A DNA stretch of 7,684 nucleotides from Solirubrobacterales bacterium (GTDB lineage: Bacteria > Actinomycetota > Thermoleophilia > Solirubrobacterales > Solirubrobacteraceae). A model generated the notes under the pieces. That model was not told where the DNA came from, made no database searches, and saw only the letters and a program-made list of their open reading frames with translations. Within the stretch, counting starts at the first letter, position 1. The number at the start of each line of letters is the position of its first letter. Made by a program: the position numbers and the translations under genes. The DNA lies in NCBI GenBank assembly GCA_027314825.1, contig DAHVAB010000110.1, positions 1 to 7,684 on the forward strand, written 5' to 3'. Of the stretch, positions 1-6,167 are shown in pieces.

Positions 1-399
1 CGCGGTGCTCTGCGCCCCGCCCGCGAGCGAGGCTCCGAGCAGTGCGAGCCCGGCGACCGAGACGATCGACCCACCGGTCTGGCGCGCGGTCAGCCTGCGA
101 CCTTCGATGCGGGATGTCGCCAGGGCGAGGATCCCGACCCCGCCTGCGGCCACGCTCTGCACGAGGGCCAGCGGCGCCAGGGAGAGCGCCGCGACATACA
201 GCGCGAAGCCCGCGGCCTCCATCGCGAATCCGATCAGCCAGGCCCGGCTTCTGGCGAGCAGCCTGGCTGAGCGCACCGGATCGCGCAGCGAGAGCGGCGG
301 CAGCTCGGCGACAGCCCCATGCTCGCGGAGGTAGGCGAGGCTGATCATGGTCGTCGATCCGAGCGCCAGGCAGAGCGCGAGGATCACCTGTGCGCGCAT
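1..399 (-). CDS. DMT/EamA- or NIPA-like integral membrane transporter, N-terminal part (3' end outside window)
   Basis: This is a 133-codon open frame from an ATG at 399-397 that runs off the left edge, so the C-terminus is missing. It is strongly hydrophobic, with likely membrane segments near residues 4-24, 52-72, 75-95 and 110-127, separated by short Arg-rich loops (for example around 84-103, SRIEGRRLTARQ). The pattern of TM pairs and the segment ALSLAPLALVQSVAAGG resemble the first half of drug/metabolite-transporter superfamily proteins, which have about ten TM helices; the substrate cannot be told. The ATG was chosen because it sits directly before the first TM segment. An in-frame GTG at 447-445 would only add a polar Arg-rich stretch. 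No clear Shine-Dalgarno sequence precedes the ATG. A CAGAAT six bases upstream could be a weak -10 box of a leaderless promoter, but this is speculative. The gene lies 113 bases after the DUF47 gene, beyond a hairpin, so it may be a separate unit. Confidence 0.6.
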   Translation of the reverse strand, partial: MRAQVILALCLALGSTTMISLAYLREHGAVAELPPLSLRDPVRSARLLARSRAWLIGFAMEAAGFALYVAALSLAPLALVQSVAAGGVGILALATSRIEGRRLTARQTGGSIVSVAGLALLGASLAGGAQSTA

Positions 400-482
400 G
401 CGAGCATTCTGCCGGTCGGAGCCCGGTGACCGCCCGCGCCCACGCACCGGCGCACGCGTTGCCCCGCACCATCGGGCCTCAC

Positions 483-503
483 CCGGCGGCGCGAGCCGGC
501 CGG
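483..503 (-). terminator. GC-rich hairpin after the DUF47 gene, candidate terminator
   Basis: On the minus strand the arms CCGGCCGGC and GCCGCCGG pair over eight G/C base pairs with one bulged C and a TCGC loop. The hairpin begins ten bases after the TGA at 515-513 of the DUF47 gene. There is no T-tract, so it is not a classical intrinsic terminator; tractless hairpins are common at the ends of transcripts in high-GC bacteria. The rest of 400-512 shows nothing else I can name. Confidence 0.35.
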
Positions 504-512
504 CGGCCTGCC

Positions 513-1130
513 TCAGCTCACCTTCAGCACCGCGTACCAGACCCGCTCGGCGACTTCCGCAAGGTGGTCGCTCGCGCGCACCAGGCGCCGGTAGAGCTCA
601 CGCTTGGCGGTCACCTCGCGCACGTCCCGCACGTCCACGAGGGCCGACATCGCCTCCCGGTAGGCGTGCTCGACCCTGCGCTGGTTCTTGACCGCCCTGT
701 CGGCCGCCTCGGTCGCCGTCGTGTGATCTTTCGTGCCATGCCCGAGCGACTCGAACGCGAGCGCGAGGTTGCGGGTGCCGGCCAGCAGCTCGCCGGCCAT
801 CTCCGCCATCGCCCGATCGGGCGACGCCCCCATCACCTCGGCCTCGCGCACCGTGTTCTTGGCGCGGTTCAGCACGCCGTCCAGACCCTGTGAGAGATCG
901 AATATGTCCTCCGGCTCCAGCGGGGTCGTGAACGCCTCCGTCAGCGCTTCGCGCAGCTCACGCTTGCGAGCGTCCGCCACGTGCTCGCATTCACGCAGGC
1001 GCTCGGCGGCGTCCTCGTCTCCGCCGCACCACGCCGAGAGAGCCTCGATCCCATCGACCGTGATCGCCGCCTGGGCTCGCAGCATGCCGAGCAGATCGAC
1101 GCTGCGCGGGACGAACCAGCGCCGGCCCAT
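513..1130 (-). CDS. DUF47 / PhoU-like phosphate-transport accessory protein
   Basis: This 205-residue soluble, helix-rich protein of the DUF47 (PhoU_div) family has the usual family length of about 200-215. Visible signatures are ECEHVAD (residues 47-53), FTTPLEPEDIFDLSQGLD (67-84) followed by NRAKNTVREAEVM, and a C-terminal helix ASDHLAEVAERVWYAVLK (186-203). The acidic Glu/Asp repeats match the metal-binding surface of PhoU-type helical bundles. DUF47 proteins are typically encoded next to PiT transporters and are thought to control them at the membrane's cytoplasmic face; the exact mechanism is not established. The ATG overlaps the TGA of the transporter by one base (TGATG), which implies coupled translation and near-equal production. 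The frame stays open upstream to about 1478, but that part lies inside the transporter gene and has no family similarity. A weak GGATGG sits ten bases before the start. Confidence 0.9.
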   Translation of the reverse strand: MGRRWFVPRSVDLLGMLRAQAAITVDGIEALSAWCGGDEDAAERLRECEHVADARKRELREALTEAFTTPLEPEDIFDLSQGLDGVLNRAKNTVREAEVMGASPDRAMAEMAGELLAGTRNLALAFESLGHGTKDHTTATEAADRAVKNQRRVEHAYREAMSALVDVRDVREVTAKRELYRRLVRASDHLAEVAERVWYAVLKVS

Positions 1131-2134
1131 CAGGCGATCGCCATCCACGCGAGCGCATAGAGCGCGCCGAGGACGACCGCACCCGGAAATGTCGCCACCC
1201 ATGCGAAGGCGATCTGGCGTACCACCTCCCAGCGGATGTGGCGGAACCTCCGGCGTCCCGCGCCCGCGCCGATCACCGTGGAGGCGACGACATGGGTGGA
1301 GGAGACGGGCCCGCCGGCCAACGAGAAGGCGAGAATGACAGCGGTGGAGGAGCTCTGGCTGGCCAGGCCGTCGATCGGCGCCAGGCGCATGATCCCGCGG
1401 CCGACCGTCCTCACCACCCGCCAGCCGCCCATCGAGGTGCCGGCGGTCAGCGCCGCCGCGCAGGCAAGCTTCACCCACAGCGGCACCGCGAAGGCCTGCA
1501 GATGACCCCCGGCGATGAGCAGTGCCACCACCAGCCCCATGCCCTTCTGGGCGTCATTGGCCCCATGGCTGAACGACAACGCCGCCGAGAAGCCCCACTC
1601 GGCGAGGCCGATCGGCGTGCGCACGCGGCGAGTGGCGCGGCGCAGGAGCATCCGCTCGGTGGCGAGAGCCGCAGCTCCAAGGACCAGCCCGATGAGCGGC
1701 GAGAGCGCCAGCGCTATCAGGAACCCGGCGACCCCTCGCGGGTGCACACCTTCCATCCCGCCCCATTGCACCGCTCCGGTGCCTCCCGCCGCCAGCCCCG
1801 CCCCGACCAATCCGCCGAGCAGCGAGTGCCCGGAGCTTGACGGCAGCGCCCGCCACCACATCAGCATGTTCCACGATGCCGCGGCCAGCGCGGCTGAGCC
1901 GATGGCGGCGCTCGCCTCTGCCGGAGCCACGGTGACAATCCCGGCGACCGTTCCCGCGACAGCCGTTCCCAGCAGGAGCGCGCCCAGGAAGTTGAATGCG
2001 GCAGAGACGGCGATCGCGGGGCCAGGGGTGGCGCCACGGGTTGCCAGCAGTGTCGCCACCGCATTGGCCGCATCGAGGAAGCCGTTGGTGAAAGAGAAGC
2101 CCAGCGCGAGGGCGACCGCGAGGCCGAGCACCAT
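1130..2134 (-). CDS. pit: PiT-family low-affinity inorganic phosphate transporter
   Basis: This 334-residue polytopic inner-membrane protein, of normal length for bacterial PiT proteins, moves inorganic phosphate (as a metal-phosphate complex in PitA-type members) driven by the proton gradient. It shows the duplicated PiT signature: NGFLDAANAVATLLATRG at residues 17-34 and SHGANDAQKGMG at 189-200. It also carries the two conserved WWRALPSSSGHSLLGG (93-108) and GGPVSSTHVVASTVIGAG (274-291) motifs that follow each half. In the first signature Leu20 takes the place often held by His in PitA-like proteins (NGFHDxAN). The ATG at 2134 was chosen because the first TM helix begins at once and a GGATGA ribosome site lies seven bases upstream. 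The frame is open further to 2371, but only through the 30-bp repeat array. Its stop overlaps the DUF47 start, the classical PiT/DUF47 pair. Confidence 0.93.
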   Translation of the reverse strand: MVLGLAVALALGFSFTNGFLDAANAVATLLATRGATPGPAIAVSAAFNFLGALLLGTAVAGTVAGIVTVAPAEASAAIGSAALAAASWNMLMWWRALPSSSGHSLLGGLVGAGLAAGGTGAVQWGGMEGVHPRGVAGFLIALALSPLIGLVLGAAALATERMLLRRATRRVRTPIGLAEWGFSAALSFSHGANDAQKGMGLVVALLIAGGHLQAFAVPLWVKLACAAALTAGTSMGGWRVVRTVGRGIMRLAPIDGLASQSSSTAVILAFSLAGGPVSSTHVVASTVIGAGAGRRRFRHIRWEVVRQIAFAWVATFPGAVVLGALYALAWMAIA

Positions 2135-2141
2135 TGGGCAA

Positions 2142-2147
2142 TCATCC
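2142..2147 (-). promoter_or_regulatory. Ribosome binding site of the phosphate transporter
   Basis: GGATGA on the minus strand, one mismatch from GGAGGA, is seven bases from the ATG at 2134. Its last three bases are the TGA stop of the upstream repeat ORF, so ribosomes ending there would release right on this site. This supports the 2134 start over the longer open frame. Confidence 0.5.
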
Positions 2148-2414
2148 AATGACCACGGGCGACATGTCGGCCGACCCGTCGGCGAGACGGTCGGTGGACG
2201 GCGCGGTGGCGTCCCGCACGAAAGCGGACGGTGCAATGGGGCGGCGCACGAACGCGGACGGTGCAATGGGGCGCCGCACGAAACCGGACGGCGCGGTTGG
2301 GCGCCGCACGAAACCGGACGGCGCAGTGGGGCGCCGCACGAAACCGGACGGCGCGGTGGGGCGCCGCACACCGCCGTCCCTGGCAGCGGGGGCAGGCGCC
2401 GAGCCGCCGCTCAT
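2142..2414 (-). CDS. Small Arg/Pro-rich decapeptide-repeat ORF, 90 residues, hypothetical
   Basis: I recognise no family. The ATG overlaps the nifJ stop as ATGA (2414-2411) and the TGA ends seven bases before the transporter ATG, so the ORF fills the gap exactly. After a short Ala/Pro-rich start (MSGGSAPAPAARDGG) come six tandem ten-residue units: VRRPTAPSGF three times, VRRPIAPSAF twice, then a degenerate VRDATAPSTD, and a non-repetitive end. The product would be basic and disordered, with no signal peptide or TM helix. Among the five good units, variable sites fall at unit positions 6, 12, 15, 18 and 27 (third codon positions here) plus 14 and 26 (second positions); none hits a first position. 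That is what protein-level constraint predicts. The antisense frame shares the same third positions, so the argument does not prove the strand; the operon fit does that better. No strong ribosome site precedes the ATG. The alternative is an untranslated tandem array that happens to stay open. Confidence 0.4.
   Translation of the reverse strand: MSGGSAPAPAARDGGVRRPTAPSGFVRRPTAPSGFVRRPTAPSGFVRRPIAPSAFVRRPIAPSAFVRDATAPSTDRLADGSADMSPVVIG
2191..2370. repeat. 30-bp tandem repeat array, six units, between nifJ and the phosphate transporter
   Basis: Six head-to-tail units of exactly 30 bp begin at 2191, 2221, 2251, 2281, 2311 and 2341. On the plus strand the common form begins AAACCGGACGGCGCGGTGGG and ends GCGCCGCACG. 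The three units from 2281 on differ from each other only at single bases. Those at 2221 and 2251 form a second subtype (GCGGACGGTGCAATGGGG), and the unit at 2191 is degenerate. The gradient from similar to diverged units suggests stepwise expansion at the nifJ-proximal side. The period is a multiple of three and no stop codon occurs in several frames. There are no spacers, so this is not a CRISPR array. Each unit carries a palindromic GGCGCC or a one-base variant of it. Confidence 0.95.
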
Positions 2415-5400
2415 GAGGGGCTGTAGTCGCCGAAGCGGACCTCCTCCGGAACGCGCGCCGCGCCACCGGCGCGAACTGAGTGATCGGCGGCGGGAAACTC
2501 GTGTGCGGGCAGGCTCGCCATGTCTTCATAGGTGCGCCAGCGCCTCTCGGCGGCCTGCTGGGCCAGCTCCTGCAGCCGCGCCGCCTCGGCCGGGTGCGCC
2601 TCGCTGAGCGCACGGTAGCGCAGCTCCCCGCGGCGGTAGTCAGCCAGCGGCATCCGCGGTCGCGGCGAGTCCAGCAGGAACGGGTTGCCGCCCGCGCTGC
2701 GCACCATCGGGTCATAGCGGATCAGCGGCCAGTGGCCGCTCGCCACGGCCCGATACTGCTGGGTGAGCGCGTCGCGCATCTCATACCCATGCGCGATGCA
2801 GTGGCTGTAGGCGATCAGCAGCGATGGGCCTTCATAGGCCTCCGCCTCCCTGAAGGCGCGCAGGGTCTGCTGAGGGTCGGCGCCTATCGCCACCCGCGCG
2901 ACATACACGTAGGCGTATGCGATCGCCTGCAGCGCAAGATCCTTGGTCGGCACCGTCTTGCCGGCCGCGGCGAACCTGGCGACCGCCCCGAGCGGGGTGG
3001 CCTTGGACATCTGGCCTCCGGTGTTCGAATACACCTCCGTATCCAGTACCAGGATGTTCACGTCGCGCCCGGAGGCCAGCACATGGTCCAGGCCGCCGGC
3101 GCCGATGTCATAGGCCCAGCCGTCGCCGCCGACGATCCAGACGCTGCGGCGGATCAGATGGTCGAGGACGCTGCGCAGCTCCGAGGCCTTGGGCGAGTCG
3201 ATCCGATCCAGCCTGCGCGTGAGCTCCGCGACACGCTCACGCTGCGCGTGCAGCTCCGATTCCCGCACCTGCGGCGCGCTCAGGATCTCGTCGACCAGCT
3301 GCGCGCCGAGCGTCTCGCGCATCTCGCCCACGCGCCTGCGCGCAAGCTCCGTGTGGCGGTCGGCGGCGAGCCGCAGGCCGAGCCCGAACTCGGCGTTGTC
3401 CTCGAACAGCGAGTTCGACCAGGCTGGACCGCGCCCCTGCGCATCGACGGTCCACGGCGTGGTCGGCAGGTTGCCGCCATAGATCGATGAGCAGCCGGTC
3501 GCATTCGCGATCACCGCGCGGTCGCCGAAGAGCTGGGAGAGCACCTTCAGGTACGGCGTCTCACCACACCCGGCGCACGCGCCGGAGAACTCGAACAGCG
3601 GCTCCAGGAACTGCGTGCCGCGCACCGTGCCGAAGTCGACGCGGGCGCGGTCGTTCGCCGGCAGCGTCTCAAAGAACGCGATCGCGTCGCGCTGCTCGGC
3701 GAGCACACCCTCACGGTCGGTCAGGTTGATCGCCTTGCGACCCGTCTGCCCGGGCGCCGAGACCGGGCAGGCGCGCACGCACAGCTCGCAGCCGGTGCAA
3801 TCCTCGACATAGACCTGCAGCGTGTAGCTCGTGTCCGGCAGCCCCGGCGCGTTCAGCGCCGCCGAGCGGAAGCCCGCAGGCGCGTCGCGCAGCCGCGCGC
3901 TCTCATAGAACCGGGAGCGGATCACGCTGTGAGGGCAGATGAAGCTGCAGTTGCCGCACTGGATGCACAGCTCGGAATCCCACTCGGCGACCAGCTCGGA
4001 GATGTTGCGCTTCTCATAGGCGCTCGTGCCGCTCGGGTAGGTGCCATCCGCGGGCAGCGCACTCACCGGCAGCGTCTCGCCGCGGCCCGCGATCATCGCG
4101 GCGGTCACCTCACGCACGAACCTGGGCGCGCCGGCAGGCACGACCGGCGCGCTGACGCCCGCCGCGCTCACCCGGTCGGGAACCCGCACGCGGTGCAGTC
4201 CCGCGAGCGCCGCGTCGACGGCCGCCTGGTTGGCCTGCACCACCTCCGCACCGCGCCGGCCGTAGGTCTGCGCGATCCGGTCCTTGATCAGGCGGAGCGC
4301 CCGCTGCGCATCCACGACTCCGGAGATCGCGAAGAAGCATGCCTGCAGAACGGTGTTCACGCGACCGGCGAGCCCCACCTCCCGCGCGATCCGGGCGGCG
4401 TCTATCACGTACAGCCCCAATCCCTTGGCCAGGATCTGCTCCTGGGTCTCGCGCGCGAGCGCATCCCAGACGCGCTCGGGCTGATGCCGGCAGCTCACAA
4501 GCAGGCTCGCGCCCGGCGCCGCGCGCGCGAGCACCTCCTCGCGCGCGAGCAGGGAGAACTGGTGAGCGGCGACGAAGTCGGCCTGCGATATCAGGTACGG
4601 CGCGACGATCGGCTCGCGGCCGAAGCGCAGGTGAGCGACCGTCTGCGAGCCCGACTTCTTGGAGTCGTAGACGAAGTAGCCCTGCACGAAGAGCCCCTCG
4701 GAGCCGAGGATCCTGATCGTGTCCTTTGCCGCGCCGACCGTGCCGTCGGATCCGATGCCGAAGAAGACGGCGCGGGCGACCCCGGGCGGCTCGATCCGCA
4801 GCGTCGACTCATATGGCAGGCTGCTGTGGGAGACGTCGTCGTCGATCCCGATAGTGAACGAGCCTCGCGGGCTCTCGCGGGCGAGCTCCGCGAGCACGCC
4901 GGCCACCATCCCGGGGGTGAGCTCCTTGGAGGAGAGCCCATATCGCCCTCCTACCACCAGAGGCATGGCGCCCCGCCGCCGGCCGTCGCGGTGGGCCTCG
5001 CCGAGCGCGGCGTGCACGTCGAGGTGAAGCGGCTCGCCGAGGCTGCCCGGCTCCTTGGTGCGATCGAGCACCGCGACGGCCCGCACGGTCTCGGGCAGCG
5101 CCCGCGCCAGCGCGCGCATCGGGAAGGGACGGTACAGCCTCACCTGCGCAACCCCGACGCGCTGGCCCTCCCTCTGCAGATGGGCGACCGTCTCCCGAGC
5201 CGTCTCGCCGCCCGAGCCCATCACCACGAGCACCCTCTCAGCCTGCGGATGGCCGCTGTAGTCGATCAGGCCGTACCGCCGGCCCGTGCGCTGCGCCAGC
5301 TGGTCCATCACGCCCTGCACGGCGGCGGGCGTGCGCTCATAGAACGGGTTGACCGCCTCCCGGGCCTGGAAGTACACATCCGGGTTCTGGGAGGTGCCGC

Positions 5401-6037
5401 GCACGACCGGCCGCTCCGGGGAGAGCGCTCTCGCGCGGTGCGCCCTGATCAGATCCTCCTCCAGCAGCGCTCGCAGATCTTCGTCGCTGAGCATCTCGAT
5501 CGTATTCACCTCGTGCGAGGTGCGAAAGCCGTCGAAGAAGTGCAGGAACGGCACGCGCGTGCGCAGCGTGGCCGCCTGCGCCACGAGCGCGAGATCGTGC
5601 GCCTCCTGCACCGACGCCGAGGCGAGCATCGCGAAGCCCGTCTGGCGGGCGGCCATCACATCCGAGTGATCGCCGAATATCGAGAGCGCCTGGGTGGCCA
5701 GCGAGCGCGCCGCGACATGCATAACCGCCGCGGTCAGCTCGCCGGCGATCTTGTACATGTTCGGGATCATCAGGAGCAGTCCCTGCGACGCGGTGAACGT
5801 GGTCGCGAGCGCTCCGCCCTGCAGCGCGCCGTGCAGCGCGCCGGCCGCACCGCCCTCGCTCTGCATCTCCACCACGTCAGGCACTGTGCCCCACACGTTG
5901 CGCCGGCCCTCGCTCGACCACTGATCGGCGTGCTCGGCCATCGGGGAGGCGGGCGTGATCGGAAAGATGCAGCACAGCTCGTTGCACCGATATGCGACAG
6001 AGGCCACCGCCTCGTTGCCGTCGAGCACGGCGCGCAT
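2411..6037 (-). CDS. nifJ: Pyruvate:ferredoxin (flavodoxin) oxidoreductase, single-chain NifJ/PFOR type
   Basis: This cytoplasmic enzyme oxidises pyruvate with CoA to acetyl-CoA and CO2 and reduces ferredoxin or flavodoxin; it can also run in reverse. The chain of 1208 residues fits one-polypeptide PFORs (about 1170-1230). Domains in order are as follows. The pyrimidine-binding thiamine-diphosphate domain includes PITPASPMAEH (26-36), MQSEGGAAGALHGA (58-71) with the catalytic Glu, and the Arg in HVAARSLAT (107-115). Next is the transketolase C-like domain (about 260-390), then the gamma-type domain with FFGIGSDGTVGAAKDT (425-440). The two-cluster ferredoxin domain has Cys691/694/697/701 and Cys747/750/753/757. 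The second thiamine domain has GGDGWAYDIGAGG (970-982) and YSNTGGQ (1003-1009). The proximal-cluster cysteines are 821, 824, 849 and 1080, spaced as in the Desulfovibrio enzyme. All expected cofactor ligands are present, so it should be active. The ATG overlaps the stop of an upstream mini-ORF (TGATG) and has a GGTGAGG ribosome site ten bases away. Confidence 0.96.
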   Translation of the reverse strand: MRAVLDGNEAVASVAYRCNELCCIFPITPASPMAEHADQWSSEGRRNVWGTVPDVVEMQSEGGAAGALHGALQGGALATTFTASQGLLLMIPNMYKIAGELTAAVMHVAARSLATQALSIFGDHSDVMAARQTGFAMLASASVQEAHDLALVAQAATLRTRVPFLHFFDGFRTSHEVNTIEMLSDEDLRALLEEDLIRAHRARALSPERPVVRGTSQNPDVYFQAREAVNPFYERTPAAVQGVMDQLAQRTGRRYGLIDYSGHPQAERVLVVMGSGGETARETVAHLQREGQRVGVAQVRLYRPFPMRALARALPETVRAVAVLDRTKEPGSLGEPLHLDVHAALGEAHRDGRRRGAMPLVVGGRYGLSSKELTPGMVAGVLAELARESPRGSFTIGIDDDVSHSSLPYESTLRIEPPGVARAVFFGIGSDGTVGAAKDTIRILGSEGLFVQGYFVYDSKKSGSQTVAHLRFGREPIVAPYLISQADFVAAHQFSLLAREEVLARAAPGASLLVSCRHQPERVWDALARETQEQILAKGLGLYVIDAARIAREVGLAGRVNTVLQACFFAISGVVDAQRALRLIKDRIAQTYGRRGAEVVQANQAAVDAALAGLHRVRVPDRVSAAGVSAPVVPAGAPRFVREVTAAMIAGRGETLPVSALPADGTYPSGTSAYEKRNISELVAEWDSELCIQCGNCSFICPHSVIRSRFYESARLRDAPAGFRSAALNAPGLPDTSYTLQVYVEDCTGCELCVRACPVSAPGQTGRKAINLTDREGVLAEQRDAIAFFETLPANDRARVDFGTVRGTQFLEPLFEFSGACAGCGETPYLKVLSQLFGDRAVIANATGCSSIYGGNLPTTPWTVDAQGRGPAWSNSLFEDNAEFGLGLRLAADRHTELARRRVGEMRETLGAQLVDEILSAPQVRESELHAQRERVAELTRRLDRIDSPKASELRSVLDHLIRRSVWIVGGDGWAYDIGAGGLDHVLASGRDVNILVLDTEVYSNTGGQMSKATPLGAVARFAAAGKTVPTKDLALQAIAYAYVYVARVAIGADPQQTLRAFREAEAYEGPSLLIAYSHCIAHGYEMRDALTQQYRAVASGHWPLIRYDPMVRSAGGNPFLLDSPRPRMPLADYRRGELRYRALSEAHPAEAARLQELAQQAAERRWRTYEDMASLPAHEFPAADHSVRAGGAARVPEEVRFGDYSPS

Positions 6038-6120
6038 CAGACGGGCGCCTCACCGCCGTCGAACACGAGGGGCGCCTCACCGCCGTCGAACACGAGGGGC
6101 GCCTCACCGCCGTCGCGCAT
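6037..6120 (-). CDS. 27-codon mini-ORF of nonapeptide repeats overlapping the nifJ start
   Basis: From the ATG at 6120-6118 the frame encodes MRDGGEAPL, then VFDGGEAPL, then VFDGGEAPV, and ends with a TGA whose last base is the A of the nifJ ATG (TGATG at 6039-6035). Each nine-residue unit resembles the nifJ N-terminus, VLDGNEAVA at its residues 4-12, so the repeat looks like copies of that coding start. It could act as a translated leader that feeds ribosomes into nifJ by termination-reinitiation. Expression of the peptide itself is not shown by the sequence, and a purely DNA- or RNA-level role is equally possible. It starts eight bases after the stop of the 12-codon ORF. Confidence 0.35.
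   Translation of the reverse strand: MRDGGEAPLVFDGGEAPLVFDGGEAPV
6043..6115. repeat. 27-bp tandem repeat array upstream of nifJ
   Basis: Two identical 27-bp units (6043-6069 and 6070-6096) are followed by a partial third of 19 bases (6097-6115), and an eroded copy of the GAGGGGCGCCTCA core recurs at 6132-6144 as far as the base after CTCA. On the plus strand each unit begins GGGCGCCTCACCGCCGTCG and ends AACACGAG. The perfect identity of neighbouring units indicates recent duplication or conversion. The period is divisible by three, which keeps the 27-codon frame open. Confidence 0.92.
6048..6054 (-). promoter_or_regulatory. Ribosome binding site of nifJ, located in the last repeat unit
   Basis: GGTGAGG on the minus strand lies ten bases before the nifJ ATG at 6037. 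The same heptamer stands in the other repeat units (for example 6075-6081), where it lies eight bases before a GTG in the mini-ORF frame. The initiation signal is therefore itself part of the repeat. Confidence 0.5.
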
Positions 6121-6128
6121 GACGCACA

Positions 6129-6167
6129 CTAGAGGGGCGCCTCATCGCCAGCGGGCGGCACGCGCAT
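6129..6167 (-). CDS. 12-codon mini-ORF overlapping the oxidoreductase stop
   Basis: The ATG at 6167-6165 shares its A with the TGA of the oxidoreductase (TGATG). The frame reads MRVPPAGDEAPL and stops at TAG 6131-6129. It shares its MR start and its GDEAPL end with the GGEAPL units of the next mini-ORF and with the nifJ start (MRAVLDGNEAVA), which suggests a decayed copy of the nifJ initiation region. At this length a chance origin cannot be excluded; the exact stop/start overlap and the shared sequence are the support. Confidence 0.25.
   Translation of the reverse strand: MRVPPAGDEAPL

Noticed and set aside
1131..1478. N-terminal extension of the DUF47 protein
   Set aside because: It lies wholly inside the transporter gene, lacks family similarity, and the TGATG coupling start at 1130 gives the normal family length.
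2191..2370. CRISPR array
   Set aside because: The units are contiguous with no unique spacers, and there are no cas genes in the window.
2135..2371. N-terminal extension of the phosphate transporter through the repeat array (CGAPLRRPVS-type units)
   Set aside because: PiT proteins begin at the first TM helix near 2134, a ribosome site precedes that ATG, and in this frame the differences between units fall at first and second codon positions.
2134..2607. Plus-strand open frame with TKPDGAVGRR repeats
   Set aside because: It runs from inside the transporter gene through the array into the 3' end of nifJ on the opposite strand, with no context of its own. It shares third positions with the minus-strand frame, so repeat variation cannot favour it.
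2411..6037. Unusual Cys18, Cys22 and Cys23 next to the PITP motif of NifJ as a possible extra metal site
   Set aside because: Cysteine at this place occurs in other single-chain NifJ proteins as I recall them, and the spacing does not match a known cluster motif.
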